The position numbers and the translations under genes are program-made. The notes beneath the pieces are model-generated. The model was given only the letters and a program-made list of their open reading frames with translations. It made no database searches and was not told the DNA's origin. Below are positions 1-11,598 of a DNA stretch of 64,000 nt, in pieces. The DNA lies in NCBI GenBank assembly GCA_003008705.1, contig PDUO01000013.1:826702-890701 (forward strand), given 5' to 3'. The stretch is from Pezicula radicicola. Lineage: Eukaryota; Ascomycota; Leotiomycetes; Helotiales; Dermateaceae. Position 1 is the first letter of the stretch, and each line of letters opens with the position of its first letter.

Positions 1-434
1 TGAGGTATGTCTTGGCTTTTTTCTTTCTATTTTTCTGTTGATGTTGAGTGTTTTTCTGTTTGTGGTGGCGGTCGTGGTGGAGGTTTTTAAGATGAGCGGA
101 CGAGGGACTGGTTGATTTTCTTCTCTGTTCTCAAATTTCCTCTTCCATCTCACCAGTTACGGAGCTACCTACAAACTCCCCTTCACCCATTCAACCAAAT
201 TTCCAAACTAACTCCTCCGCCCCCACAAAACAGATCTACGACCGTCTAGCAAGCGAACAAGGAAATGTTGGTGGAGGTCTCTGGGATCTCACTAAGGAAA
301 ATGAGCGGCCGAAACAATCAGGCAAGTTTCCTAAGATTGAGGATAGTGCTAGGATAGCTAGGAGTAAGGAGGTTATGAATGAGGAAGCGAGGGTTTTTGA
401 GCGGTTGATGGAGAGGGGAGAGGGAATTGATTAG
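1..434 (+). CDS. 3' end of an unrecognised gene (5' truncated by window)
   Basis: Bases 1-4 look like the end of an upstream exon, followed by a GTATGT donor. An acceptor (CACCAG) at 151-156 opens a final exon at 157 that stays open to TAG at 432-434, about 92 codons. The visible tail is hydrophilic. It starts with a Pro/Ser/Asn-rich stretch (TELPTNSPSPIQPN) and ends in a charged helix-prone segment (ARVFERLMERGEGID). A central YDRLASEQGNVGGGLWDL piece looks like a folded fragment. I do not recognise the family. An acceptor at 231-232 (AAACAG) would be an in-frame alternative with a shorter exon. The product cannot be named because most of the gene lies outside the window. Confidence 0.55.
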
Positions 435-1213
435 TCTTAGAGAAAGGGAGGGAAGGAAGGGGAAGTGGGCTGGAGAAGAGGGAAGAGGGAAGAGGGAGAA
501 AGGTAGTGTATAGATAGAGGAGTTGACGTAATTTATAGAGCCACTAAGTAAGTGTCTAGAATCGTATTTAATAGACATTATGAGATCCTCTTATGAACTT
601 CAGACGGTCGTTAAATATAGATGAGAGGAAGAGTTATGTCGTATCTGTTATGTTTGTTAGGATTCAAATAGCGAGTATTCCTTCCATTCAATAGTAGGGT
701 TGGATCAAATTTTCTTCTCGTTTGTGTAGAATGGAGACTTTTCTATATGTTTTTTTTTAGCTCCATGTGGTAATTTTAGAGACCCGGATTTGTGGTATAC
801 CTGGTGTATATGCCGAGGGAGACGACATTTTCAAGGAATCTGAATAATTATTTTGTGGAGAGAGATTTTGAAGATAGAAGCTGTAACTCCCTCAATATTA
901 GGGGCTTCGAAAATAAATGGAAGTTGTGTTAGAGAAAAAAATACTTCCACTTGTGGGAGCGCGATAACTTTATATGTACTCAGCATGCTTCAAGATGCGT
1001 GTCTACTACTGATGCAGTACATCAGATGATGGTCCCGAAACTTCGGATTAAGGATCTAGACTCATACTATATCAATCTAGTATCTAGGTAAGTTCAACAA
1101 GGCTTCAAGTTGGAATATTGAGGCCCCCATATAGTTTGAGACGAAAAAGAAACGGTAATTTGTCAACATTGTTCGGCATTGCAATTTGTTTTTACTGATA
1201 CTTAGATGGTGGT
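435..1213. other. Intergenic, no feature seen
   Basis: AT-rich spacer between the terminal exon and the next candidate gene. It has stops in all frames and a T8 run near 751. No RNA gene or repeat is visible. Confidence 0.5.
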
Positions 1214-1790
1214 ATGTCTTATTCTCCTACAACTAACAGTTACACATGCTGTATTTCGATCATGGAGAAGGATAAGATACGTGTAACATGGGACTTAGAC
1301 TCAGAAACAAGTTCTTTTTACTCGGATTGCTGTCTTCAAGAGAGTGGGATACCACAAAAAGTTCGGTATTCACCGGAACATTTAACTCAAGAGCAGCATG
1401 ATAGAGGTATTTATTCTCTCTTTTCTTTTTTGCAAATATTTGTTTTAATGTGATGTAATGTAGGAAGCTAATGGTTCAAATACTGTAGCTCGATTTCTAT
1501 TTTGGAAAGCACATCCAACACGTACATGCATATATGAATCATACGAACATATGTATGCATGGGATCAAGAGCTAGCGGAACGGTATGCTAAGATTGCTGT
1601 AAAGGAGCTGAGGAGAGATGAGGAGGAGGAGGATAGGATGAGAAGAGATGTTGAGAGGAAAGTTATGAGGAAAGAAAGGGTTGTGGTGAGGGAGTGGGAG
1701 AAGAAGAAGAGGGAATGGGAGAGACTTGAGAAGAAGGAGGGGAAGGGGAAGAGGTTTTGGAGGGGGTTTTTATGTTGGAAAGCACCTTAG
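1214..1790 (+). CDS. Hypothetical charged protein, two exons
   Basis: Proposed exons are 1214-1406 and 1468-1790, giving about 171 aa. The donor GGTATT at 1407 and the acceptor GAAG at 1464-1467 keep phase 1; the nearer TAG acceptor at 1463 would give an immediate stop. The first exon encodes a short globular-looking segment (KIRVTWDLDSET). The second encodes an aromatic patch (FLFWKAHPTR, YEHMYAWDQ) followed by about 70 residues of continuous Glu/Arg/Lys helix, likely a coiled coil, ending WRGFLCWKAP. I do not recognise the family; it may be lineage-specific. The start codon could lie further upstream, since TAG precedes 1206. Phase agreement and amino-acid bias support coding, but the gene call is moderate. 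Confidence 0.45.
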
Positions 1791-2829
1791 ATGGAAGATA
1801 TATGGGAGAAGTAGCTAGGAGGTTGGAATGATTGTAGAGTTGGTGGCGTTTCAAAGTGAAGTTTTAGGAAATTAACGTGGTACGATTAGCTGTGATAACT
1901 CTCGGTTTTGTGTGTTCCTTGTGTCCCTTGATCTCTAGAGTAGTAAGATGATCTAGTAGAACTCGTCACAGGTGCAACTCTAGTTTCTCTGAGTATCTTA
2001 ATGGTTCGAGTTAATTTTTTCGTAGGTGATATTGGCAGTTTCTCCTGCTTAAATACTCAAAGGGACGGTGAGCAATTCAGATGTCTAGACAGAGAGAGAT
2101 GTTTAGCCTTTCAATTTATACTAGAATATAAAAGCAAAACAGCTATTCTGATCAGAACTAATCTCGAGAAGCTTTGAATACAATGTTCATTCTCAAATAT
2201 GATCTCTTTAATCTACCGAGAGCCTCCACAATGAAGGTTGGACTTCAGAATTTAAGTTCTCCTTCTTTGTTATCCGCCTATTCCAGAACAAATGACGACA
2301 CTACTTCATTTTGTCCTTCGTAGCATAGAAGCTGGGTTATAAGTTGGGAAATCTTGTTCTTACATATTTTGAATTCTCTTCCGTCTATATAGCCTTAACT
2401 TATTGTAAAGTGGTTTCGCCCCATTCCTTCTGTATGCTCTTTACATGGCGCATATTTCTGTTGTTGTATATTGTTAGATAGGGAGACGAGTTGAACTTTC
2501 TCGAGACATGTGTAAAGGCTGAATTAGTTTATACTAAGTAGCTTAGGTGCAGAATTTCAATAATTGACAACATTTCAGAAGATCTTATAGTAAGTATCTG
2601 GTGGACTGCGAGGAAGATTATTTCATCGAGTTTAGTATTTATTCAATGATGTCAAGAGAACCTTGTTTTCTCGCTAGCAAATGTCAATGTTGGACTAAGT
2701 ACATTGACTAGCATATACTAATCTAGGAGGGCCACCAAGAAGTTAAAAGGATTCTGGAATCACTATTGCGATCTCGCATATCCCTGCCTCAATCCTTTTT
2801 CCTCTCAGAGGATAGATCACTCATTGAAA
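1791..2829. other. Intergenic, no feature seen
   Basis: About 1 kb of AT-rich spacer with no open frame worth calling, no tRNA-like fold and no obvious repeat. The last 150 bases may be the promoter of the membrane-protein gene starting at 2830. Confidence 0.45.
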
Positions 2830-3940
2830 ATGTCTACCGCTCTCCCACAACCTTCGTTTACTACGTCGATCCTTACTAATATTATTGCCAATGTCACCTC
2901 CACCGTTTCTAGTCCTAGCTCGACATCTACAGGTCAGGTACCTGGACGAGTAGTGTGTACAATCACTCACTTATCTCCCGGTGGACAGAAAAGAATATTA
3001 CAACAGAATAATGGTTGCGTTATCTTTGCTTCTATGCCGCAGATCTTGTAAGAGACAATATATTGACTCTACCAAGACAAGCAATTCTAAACACCGGATT
3101 CTCTACCTATCTGTCAATGCAAATGGCAAAATTTAAGCTATTGAGTATCTAACTACACCGAGCAACACAATATTAAACAGAGGAGCAAATTCAACTTGTA
3201 ACCCCTTTTCTGTCCACCTCCATCCCATCACTAATCATTAAAACTAATCAAATCACCCCCACTACCAGACAAAACCAAGAACAAGCAACCCGGCGGCTTT
3301 CATTATAATAATCGTATTGCTAGTATTCACAAACACATTAACCCTCTTTATCCTCCCACTCACCAACTCCAAAACCAACTGCGAAGACTGCAGTATCACA
3401 AAAGGCAACTGCGCTCGTGAAATTCAACGAATAACAAACAAAAAAGAAAACCTCAAGTTACCAACATTTACAAAACAAGGTCGAAGCTGTAGCTCACTAA
3501 TTTAAGTAACAAAAGTAACAAGCTCTCCACATGGAATACGAAAAACCTCAACCGAATACCTATTATTCGAATAAACCCTCCGGTCAAACCAAAACCGTCC
3601 ACAAAAACAAGGATATTCAACAATGAGTTGGTACGACAAAGAAATGCCACCTCTTCTATCATGAATAGGAATGAGTCCTATACCACGCGATGCTAGCTTC
3701 TCATATATCGATCAAGTGGATCTAGGAAGGATGGAATGTATTCATTGCGAAGCTAAGATTGTTGCTTTACAGAGACGCGTTACTAAGTTTGTGGGGGAGA
3801 GGAGGAAGAACTTTTGTCATTTGAGAGTTGATGATTGGGTTGCTGAGGACGATCATTTGGGTGTTCCGCCTCCTTATCGGAGATATGGACATGGCCTGGA
3901 TGAGGATGCTCCTGAGTATGATCTTTCTAATACTCTGTGA
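2830..3940 (+). CDS. Putative single-pass membrane protein, four exons
   Basis: Exons inferred by phase are 2830-2937, 3269-3479, 3523-3582 and 3669-3940. They sum to 651 nt (216 aa) with no internal stop. Exon 1 is a Ser/Thr-rich extracellular-type segment (TVSSPSSTSTGQ) ending at CAG/GTACCT. Exon 2 encodes one strong membrane helix (FIIIIVLLVF then TLTLFILPL) at about residues 45-66, followed by a Cys pair (NCEDCSITKGNC). Exons 3 and 4 encode a cytosolic tail rich in Tyr, Pro and charge (YEKPQPNTYYSNKPSG, CIHCEAKIVALQRR, PPPYRRYG). The layout (O-glycosylatable ectodomain, one TM, tail) is common among fungal surface proteins, but I recognise no family. The 331-nt first intron and the 43-nt second intron with a GTCGAA donor are the weak points. 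Exon 4 could instead be a separate 89-codon ORF starting at 3671. Confidence 0.45.
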
Positions 3941-4477
3941 GTTGGAAGTTGAAAGGAAAGTTGGCGTTTCTTAGTTTCTGTTGCTGTAAGAGATACTGTA
4001 AGCTTCTGAGATTCCTTGGTTCTCTAAAGACTCAACCTAGGAAACCGCTAGCTATGCTTCAACACGTTGCCGATCTCACTGCTACAGTGACGTAGGAAAA
4101 ACCCATTACTGCAAGGTTAACTTCTAGTTATCAGGGTAGAATCGACCGGCTTGCGAAGGACAAACTTGCCCTTAAGCGAGGAGAAGGAGACGTTGAGACG
4201 AGGCTCCTTTAATCGCTTGCTTAAATCAACACGTAGGCTCCAAAAAGTTCCTGCCAATTTGAAGAGATATATAGCCTAGTCCTTGAAAATTAACAATATC
4301 TCGACTACCGAGTTCACATGTCACTGATATCACCAGTGAACATTCTTTACCTTATGTGCTACTTTTCTGTCCTGCTAGAACAAGTCATATAGGAGTCCTT
4401 AAGAATGTATACAAAGCCAGTATTCCTTCATCATCCTATGCTACCTTACGTGAATCACCTATATCGTCATAATCATC
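3941..4477. other. Convergent 3' spacer
   Basis: Lies between the ends of the membrane-protein gene (+) and the Ctf18 gene (-). Presumably 3' UTRs and terminators of both. No further feature is visible. Confidence 0.5.
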
Positions 4478-7400
4478 CTATAGTCCTCTCAACAACTCAT
4501 CAATCGTAATTGGCTTCCTAACGGCATTTGAGAACCCTTCATGGAAACTAACCCACACCTTATTATCATCCTTCGCTATCTCCTTCTTCCTCCTTCTCTG
4601 GCCAGAATCTGCCTCCGCGTTTCCGTCGATTTCCTGTAATGGTTGTGAGAGCTTGTCGTTGATAATTCTTCCAAAGAAGTCTCGCTTAGTCTTGTTTAAG
4701 ATGTTATCATCAATTGAGGGTAGGTTTTTGATTTCTTTGCTGTCAGTGGAAAATTTGTAATCCACATCATCGTCAAGATTCCCTGCTTTGTAGCGAGCTT
4801 GTCGAGCCGCGTTCTCACGGACTATAATATTCTTTTGATATTCCTGGTCGAGCACTTGCCGGACAGCGTAGCGAACAGGTGCGGGTGCCGAAGCCAATGA
4901 CGGCGCTGTTTCGAAGGTTACGAGTGTATCGAGGGCTCTGCAGAATTTGTTAGTAAGAACAGAATCTTTGTGATATCAAGGTGGGCACTTACGGTTCCAT
5001 GCGGTAAACCCACTGTGTTGCCCCCCTGTTGTTGAAGTCACCTTCAAGTCTTCCTCGTTCGAAAATAACTCCGACTCCTCCCATCACTTCGACAGCTCTC
5101 TTCACCATTGCTTTCTCAGCCTCTTTCCGTACACTTGCAATTCCCTTCTGATCACCACTTCCACCTACGATGATTGGCTTTATTTCCGGAGTCAAAAGTC
5201 GCACGAGGTATGGCAGCAAATCAGTTGCGATGTCTTCGGGACTCCTGAAGCTCCGGAGAAGCATTGCATTCAGATTGGCTTGCAATGTTAGAATTGTAGC
5301 ACGATTTAGCTTCTGTGCTTCGTGTGCTGAGTAGTCTGCTCGTGGTCCGGAGAAAGGAAGTGGTTCTGGCTCTTCTTCTTCTCCCCATTTCTTAGGGTCA
5401 TTTTGCCCTCGGAAGTAGTGTCTAGCAGGTGACGAGAAAAGGTGGTGACAAGCAAGAACAGGTTGGCTAAGGTAAGGAGCTAGTTCCCAATCTTGGCCTG
5501 TGAATACGCGTGATGAGCAAGCATCATGAAAGTGTAGCCATTCGTAAGCCGAGTTAGGCTTGGACAATATCGAGTCGTCGTTGAAAGGTTGGTTTGGATA
5601 CTCGGTAAAAATGTCCGAAACGATTCGATCCGTATCGCCGCTCGTGTCCACCATCTCTCGCAGTCTTTCCATAGCTGCTTTCTTTGCAAGCTCTGCAACC
5701 CCAAGTTGTGTCTTGGGAAGGCTGGCGTTCTTAGGTAGGCTAGCCTCGGATTGGTCAAGAATAGGGTTGATGTTCACAGATTTGGGAAATCCAGCACCCT
5801 CCAGAAACACACGATTTACCACTTCTTTCACCCCTCCTCTACCTACACCTCTCGCTCCTCCACCACCATGTCCTAAATCAGTCATCATATTGTCCTCGAC
5901 CCACTTTCTGGTTAGTCGAGGCGCATTTTTCTTTGCAGCTTTGAGTTTGCCTGCAGCCCATTCTCCAACAACCATGATCCCTCGTAGATCTCCTTCACCA
6001 CTTCCTTCCTGTCCCTTTCGAGAATCTGTGCCGCTAACACCCCAAGTAGCTTCGCATAGTCTACGTACGGCATCACCATCGCATGAGACACCCTCTTTTT
6101 CAAAAACCGACTTCATGCGAGTTACAACAGCATCCAACGACGGTTTTCGAACATGTATAATCTCTGCAAAACTTGATTGTCGCAGAGGTCTTAGAGAAGG
6201 ATGATATACGTCGTTGCAAATCAAAATTAAAGGTCGCATAAGTCGGAAGTCGTCTCCTTTCTTCTTCTTTTTGGCGTAACCTGTATTTGTTCCAACTGCC
6301 GAGGAGTTTTTCTGGTCCAAAAGGATTAAGTCGATCAACGCCTTGATGAAACCGCCTTCTCCAGAACCTCCAGCACCACCAACCACGCCATCTACCTCAT
6401 CTACGACCACACATAAAGGATGGGCATTCTTCTGTACCTTGCCCGATTTTGTTGTTACTGTCGATCCAGTTTTCACACTCTCTGTGCCAACACTTGTCCT
6501 GATCCTCCCTTTTACTACGTCGCGACTCCTCTCATCGCTTGCGTTAATTTCCATAACTTCATACCCAGCTTGTCTGGCACAAACATGGGCCAGTGTTGTT
6601 TTTCCAAGACCTGGTGGCCCTGTTAAGAGCAGAATTTTCCGATGTTGCCTTTCTTCCTCGCCTTCTTGCCGTGGACGTTTGGGTTCAACGGACTTTGCCT
6701 TTCCAGCTTTAGGGAATACTATAGGATCCCAAGACTTGAGCCACCGCAAGACCTGACGATGTGTTCGATCGTCGCCTACAAGTTCCATAAAGTTCCTGGC
6801 CCTGTACTTCTCAGTCCACATTAAGGTTCTTCGTGACTTTGGTTTGCTGGCTTGGTCTTCCACGGAAGGGAGGATTTCCTCTATTTCCTTGCTCTTCCGC
6901 GACTTTTCTTTCTCAGCCTCCTTTCCAGCGTCGTCAATCAGTTGATGAATATCAATGCCGTAGTAGCTCTTCTTTGCCCTTCCAGCTTTGGTGGTAGATC
7001 TTGCTGCGACCATCTTCTCAAAAGGAATTGCGGTAGATTTGACTCTCTTCCGTATGGAGACGGACTTTCCGGAGCATGTCAAAATTTCGGCTGCATCTGA
7101 TGGCCGTTTGCTGAGAAAAGACATGGGAGCTATATCAACTTGTGCCTCTGGCGAGTCGTAACGTTGGAAGACTGATCCTACCGGCTGAAAAGCCTGTGTT
7201 TGTGTAGCTGAGGTCGCTTCTTCGTTCGGTTCGATATGGCCATCTCTATCCACCCCGGTTTGCCCAATGGTCCATGGTTTTGCGGGTTGGGTGGCCGGCT
7301 TCTGTGTCGCCAAATCGGCCTCTCTCATAGCATCCCATTCGTCTTCATCCTCCTCGTCTGGCACGAAACCTCCAATAGCCTTCGAACTTGCTGAAGCTTG

Positions 7401-8099
7401 CTGTTGTGAAGCTAAGGCCGCTTCCGCATCTATATCCCATCCATGTTCATCATCTTCGTCTACCACGAAACCTCCAATGGTCTTTGGTTTCGATACTGCC
7501 GTAACTGCCGCCTCAATACGAGGGCCTGAATTCACTGAGTGCCCTCCATCTAGCATCCTCCTCTTGGGTGAGGGCTCCGCGAGCGCGAAATCGTCATCAT
7601 CGCTGTCGTCTTGGATAAAGCCACCAACTGCTTTGGGCCTTTGCACTTCTGCACCCTTCACGGGAAGGGATCGTTTGAGGACGGGCGGAGGAGAGCTTGG
7701 ATAAGCAACTGGGGATGACGCAGAAGGCATTTTGAAATTCGGCGAAGAGGAGGAGAGTAGATTGAGCCGCTGAGTTTTTTGTCGCGGCCGTAAGGGAGTC
7801 TCTGGTAGGCTTTAGCAATTCGCAAGATTTGCATTATTTCTGAACTTGAGGTTACCTTGTGGATAATCTGCTTCACTTCGAAATACGTCTGTAAGTGGCC
7901 AGGCTCGGTGCTGAATTACTTCCCCCGCCTTGTTCTTCCTAGCAATGGTCTCCTCGTGGACGAGATGTAGCGCCTCGAGATCGTCAGAATGTGTGCTCGA
8001 GGGCAGTATAAGGGGATTTTCTTGTTCTTCCCAATCGTCGAGAAGTGCTGGATCAGAAGTAAAGGGCAGTGATGGCGACGAGCCTGTATCGGGATCCAT
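4478..8099 (-). CDS. ctf18: Ctf18-like alternative clamp-loader ATPase (sister-chromatid cohesion)
   Basis: Large subunit of the Ctf18-RFC complex, which loads or unloads PCNA and supports cohesion and the replication checkpoint in the nucleus. Exons are 8099-7856, 7801-4993 and 4937-4478 (phases 1 and 2), about 1170 aa. The main exon has its own ATG at 7730, but the upstream exon joins in phase without a stop. It adds a DPALLDDW and IQHRAWPLTDVF segment that fits fungal Ctf18/Chl12 N-termini as I remember them, so I place the start at 8099. Three acidic repeats with core GGF (near residues 140, 190 and 224) precede an AAA+ module: the RFC-type WTEKYR start, Walker A GPPGLGKTT near 476, and Walker B VVVDEVDG near 546. 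The C-terminal exon carries the KRDFFGR motif that in this family contacts Ctf8/Dcc1. Head-to-head with the regulator at 8823. Confidence 0.93.
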
Positions 8100-8822
8100 C
8101 AGACAATTGCATAGTGTTGCACGAAAGGTACTTCCAGACGCGTAGCGAGACGCGTTGAGAGTGAAGCGTGAAGAAGCATTGACGCGACATTATTACGGTG
8201 ACCGACCCGACTTACTTGATAAGGTGCGCTGGGCTGGTTGGAGTCCGTCCGGAATACCACAATCGTCAATTGACAGGTAAAGTGGATCTCTCTCACTTGC
8301 ATCGCAGGCTCAACGCAATATGCAGTGCATTGCCAGGTTGTAACGCAATGCTGTTCTTGAAGCCCCAAGTGGTCTGATGAAATAGATATCGTTCATGCCT
8401 CTCCATTATTCTCAACGTGCCTTTCCAAATGAATCCACAATCGCCTTTGATCCCCCCCCTGTTCTTGTTCGGGCTCCCATAACCGGTATGATAGTGGATG
8501 CTTTCTGTATCTCTCTCTCTCTATCTCTCTCTCTCTCCCTCTCTCTCTCTCTCGTGCGAATGCTCATCCATGCACGTGTAAGCTGTACGTGATGCACCAA
8601 TCATAGGGCCATGCCCAAGCTCACTCCCCCGCACCTCGTCCCCAATCCAGAGCTGGCGTTCAGGTTCACGGGCGGCTTAAGAAATGATTCCCCTGCTGCC
8701 ACTTTAAAGTTACAGACGTCTCTTTTATTCTTATTCCCTCATATCCATCCATTATTCCCATCAACCATCTCCCGACACGTAAACAGCAGTGCGAGGAGTG
8801 AGCGATTTGACTAGTGACGGTG
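8100..8822. promoter_or_regulatory. Divergent promoter between ctf18 and a Zn2Cys6 regulator gene
   Basis: Shared upstream region of two head-to-head genes. It holds TACGGTGACCG at 8194-8204, about 95 bp from the ctf18 start; the same 11-mer in reverse complement occurs twice near 17.5 kb. It also holds a CT microsatellite. No TATA box is obvious. Confidence 0.5.
8510..8553. repeat. CT/GA microsatellite
   Basis: About 44 bp of near-perfect (CT)n with an A and a C interruption. It is a polypyrimidine tract within the ctf18/regulator intergenic region, likely slippage-prone and typical of 5' UTR pyrimidine stretches. Confidence 0.9.
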
Positions 8823-11267
8823 ATGGAGCATCTTGGTCCGGCCACGCCGCCCGTAATTTATGCTTCGCCATCGCCGAGTGTGGAAGGGCGACCGTCACCC
8901 GTCCTGAAATTCGAAGATTCGACTACCGGTACTGCATCCTCAGAACCACGGAAGAAGAAACAGAAGCGGAACAAGCCGACTTTATCGTGCGAGGAATGTG
9001 TCGAACGGAAGACCAAGGTTAGTTAAGTTAGTTCCAAGATCTTACATGAAATCTTGATTTGCATCTTGGTCAACGAGACATCATGTTGGACTATTCTTGC
9101 GTGACGTAGAGACCATGAGGAAGGACGGAAGCGGTACAGTAGTAAAGTTACGAAAAGCTTCAACATCCAAGCCTCAATTGAGTTTTTCTGTGCAGTATAC
9201 TTATCAGTATCACCTTGCGGGGATTTGGATGGCCTTGGTTAAACCTTGAAAGTGCTGCTCCTTCGGCTTCTTGCATTTTGCGGGTCCTCAAAAGAGTTCA
9301 GCGAACGAAGCACGGCGAGGAATCAGAAGCGTGTCATAATTATTAGCTTGTCAAAAATATTTTGGGATTTGGAAAGATGATCCATTGCCAAGATCGTGGT
9401 TGAATTCTGGCTAATCAGCGCTCATTTCCACTGTAGTGCGATCGAGGGAGGCCTCACTGTTTAGCATGTAAGCCACAACCTCAACGATATTATAGATCTC
9501 GTATTATTAGCTAACATTGAAGAAGGTATAAAACGCCAAACCGAATGTGTATATGCTCATGTAGCCAACATACTAGAGTAAATCCAGTTTGACCAGTGAC
9601 TGAAAATATATTTACTAACAGACTTATAAGAGAGACCAATCGGTCTGTAAGTAATACCCGTCGCATGACAAAACCGCCTAAGAAGAAGGGCTCGATATCG
9701 ACACCAACAACAACCACATTCGACACTCCTAAAACAATTCCAAATCCAAATGAGAGGAGTGTATCCAGAGGATCTACCTCATCATCCACTGGTCTTCTCT
9801 CAAACGTGCCGCATTCCCTTCCAACAGCCTCAAATGTCTTTGGCATTGGTTCGGAACATCCCTTTGCCAACTACTGGACATGTCAAGGTGGTCTTCCAGA
9901 AGTTATCTCAGTATTACCTGAGAAGGTACAAGCAGATATTCTTCTTGAACGATACTTCGAATGTGTCGACCCTGTCTATCCCATGATACATAGACAGACC
10001 TTCTACGCAGACTATGGTCAATTCTGGGCCTTGTCTAATGCTGAAAAAGATCGCGTAGATGGAGCACTCGTAGCTCTAGTCTTCGCTATGCTGGCAATGG
10101 GCATGCAGTTCGTCACCACAACCTCTCCGACAGAACGACAGCAAACCGCTGAATTCTACGTCTCGGCTTCCCACCAAGCCCTACGCATGAGTTCCTATCT
10201 CAACAAAGCATCCGTGCGCTCTATTCAAGCCATGGTTTTAATAACCTACTTCCTGATCAATGACAATCACGCATCTGATGGCTGGGCCTTTGCTGGAATT
10301 CTCATTCGACAAGCCTACGCCATGGGTCTACACCGAGACCCTCATATCGTTTGTCCCAACGCCAGCATCTTCGAGAAACAAGTCCGGCGAAAACTATGGC
10401 AAGCTGTTCTCCTTCAAGACACATTCCTAACCGTTCTTCTATCCCTCCCACCAAGCGCTACTCACACAGATGTCAACGTTGAAGACTTGCAAGACGACAG
10501 CTCTAGCATCGCTGCCTCAGAACCAACTGATACAGCCTATATCCGAGGCTGCTGGACCCTCGCCAACCTCGTCCAAGAAAGCATCTGCTCTCCACGCTCC
10601 CTCGACCTCCCCATCTGCTCAACACCGCGGCAAAAACAAAAACTAATCTCCGACTTCCGCGCCGTCTACCGTTCCCTCCCAGACATCTTCCGGTCCTGGG
10701 ATGCAGCTTCAATCAGCTTGCTCGCCCAGAGCAACAAGCGACTGGTCCGCCAAACTCTCTTCCTAACAAGCAACTACTTCCACAACGTCATGCTCCTGCA
10801 CAGTAGTGCCAGTGCAGAGGTACCAGCCAATGTACGAGGAGCACTAGAAGCGGCTCATGATGCAATTCAGGCTTTCTTTTTACTGTATTCACTTTGTGAG
10901 AGCGAGGCCAAGGTGTGGTGGGTCTTTAACCATCGGGCTTTCCTGGAGGCGCTATGTATTGGGAATGTGCTAAGAGAGCAGGCGGGGGCCGAGGGCGGCG
11001 AGGAGTTGTTGGCAAAGGATCCGTTGTTTATAAGGGCCAAGGCTGATATTGGTAGGTTGAGGACCCCTTCTTATCCGGCCCCTATCCATCGTTGAAGTTC
11101 AGCAGGTGGAATCTATGTTCTGAAGGTCTGAGCCGCTAACATTCTAAAATCTAGTCCGTATGATTGAAATAATGCAAATAATGAGCCAAGGCGATCACGG
11201 TTCCGAAGTGGCAAAGACAAGGGTCGCTGTCTTGAGGGACATCTATAAGCTAGTTCCTCCATCATAA
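8823..11267 (+). CDS. Zn2Cys6 fungal-specific transcription factor
   Basis: Nuclear binuclear-cluster regulator. Exons: 8823-9017, 9437-9467, 9526-9560, about 9635-11051 and 11155-11267, about 596 aa. Spliced residues 56-83 give CEECVERKTK, CDRGRPHCLAC and IKRQTEC, with all six zinc-ligand cysteines, preceded by a basic KKKQKRNK tract. The cluster is split by three introns; the first, 420 nt between K and the third Cys, is long for this genome. The fourth acceptor is the least certain. The body matches the Fungal_trans regulatory region (LLERYFECVDPVYPMIHR, then AFAGILIRQAYAMGLHRDP and RRKLWQAVLLQDTFL). The tail ends VRMIEIMQIM and LRDIYKLVPPS. GTG at 8814 lies upstream, but the first ATG is at 8823. 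Target genes are unknown; the neighbours are housekeeping genes. Confidence 0.88.
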
Positions 11268-11598
11268 TCACAAAGCTTGCTGCCTCCAATCAAAACAAAT
11301 TCCATCGCCACCGTTCATCCATCAAGCCTTGCCATAGCAAGACCCCCGCGCTAAATTGAGAACTTCTAATAGGTTGTATGAAAAAAAGGATCCCCTAAGT
11401 TCTCTTAAAGAAGAAAGTTGTGAATCAATTCGCCGAACTCCTCCCATGTGCGTGCTTTCTTTAGTCAGAGTCCCACCCGTGTGAGCACCCAAAGGCCGTT
11501 ATGCTATTTATCATACCAAATCCCACACCATGCCAACAATCCCATTTCTGAATAGCTCTTCTGGTGCTAAGTACCAAATATTACCCCTGTTTGACAAC
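11268..11598. other. Convergent 3' spacer
   Basis: Separates the ends of the Zn2Cys6 regulator (+) and the RING protein (-). Nothing beyond presumed 3' UTRs is seen. Confidence 0.5.

Noticed and set aside
5560..7704. Long plus-strand frames opposite ctf18
   Set aside because: They are antisense shadows of the strong Ctf18 coding sequence with Ser/Pro/Leu-rich nonsense composition.
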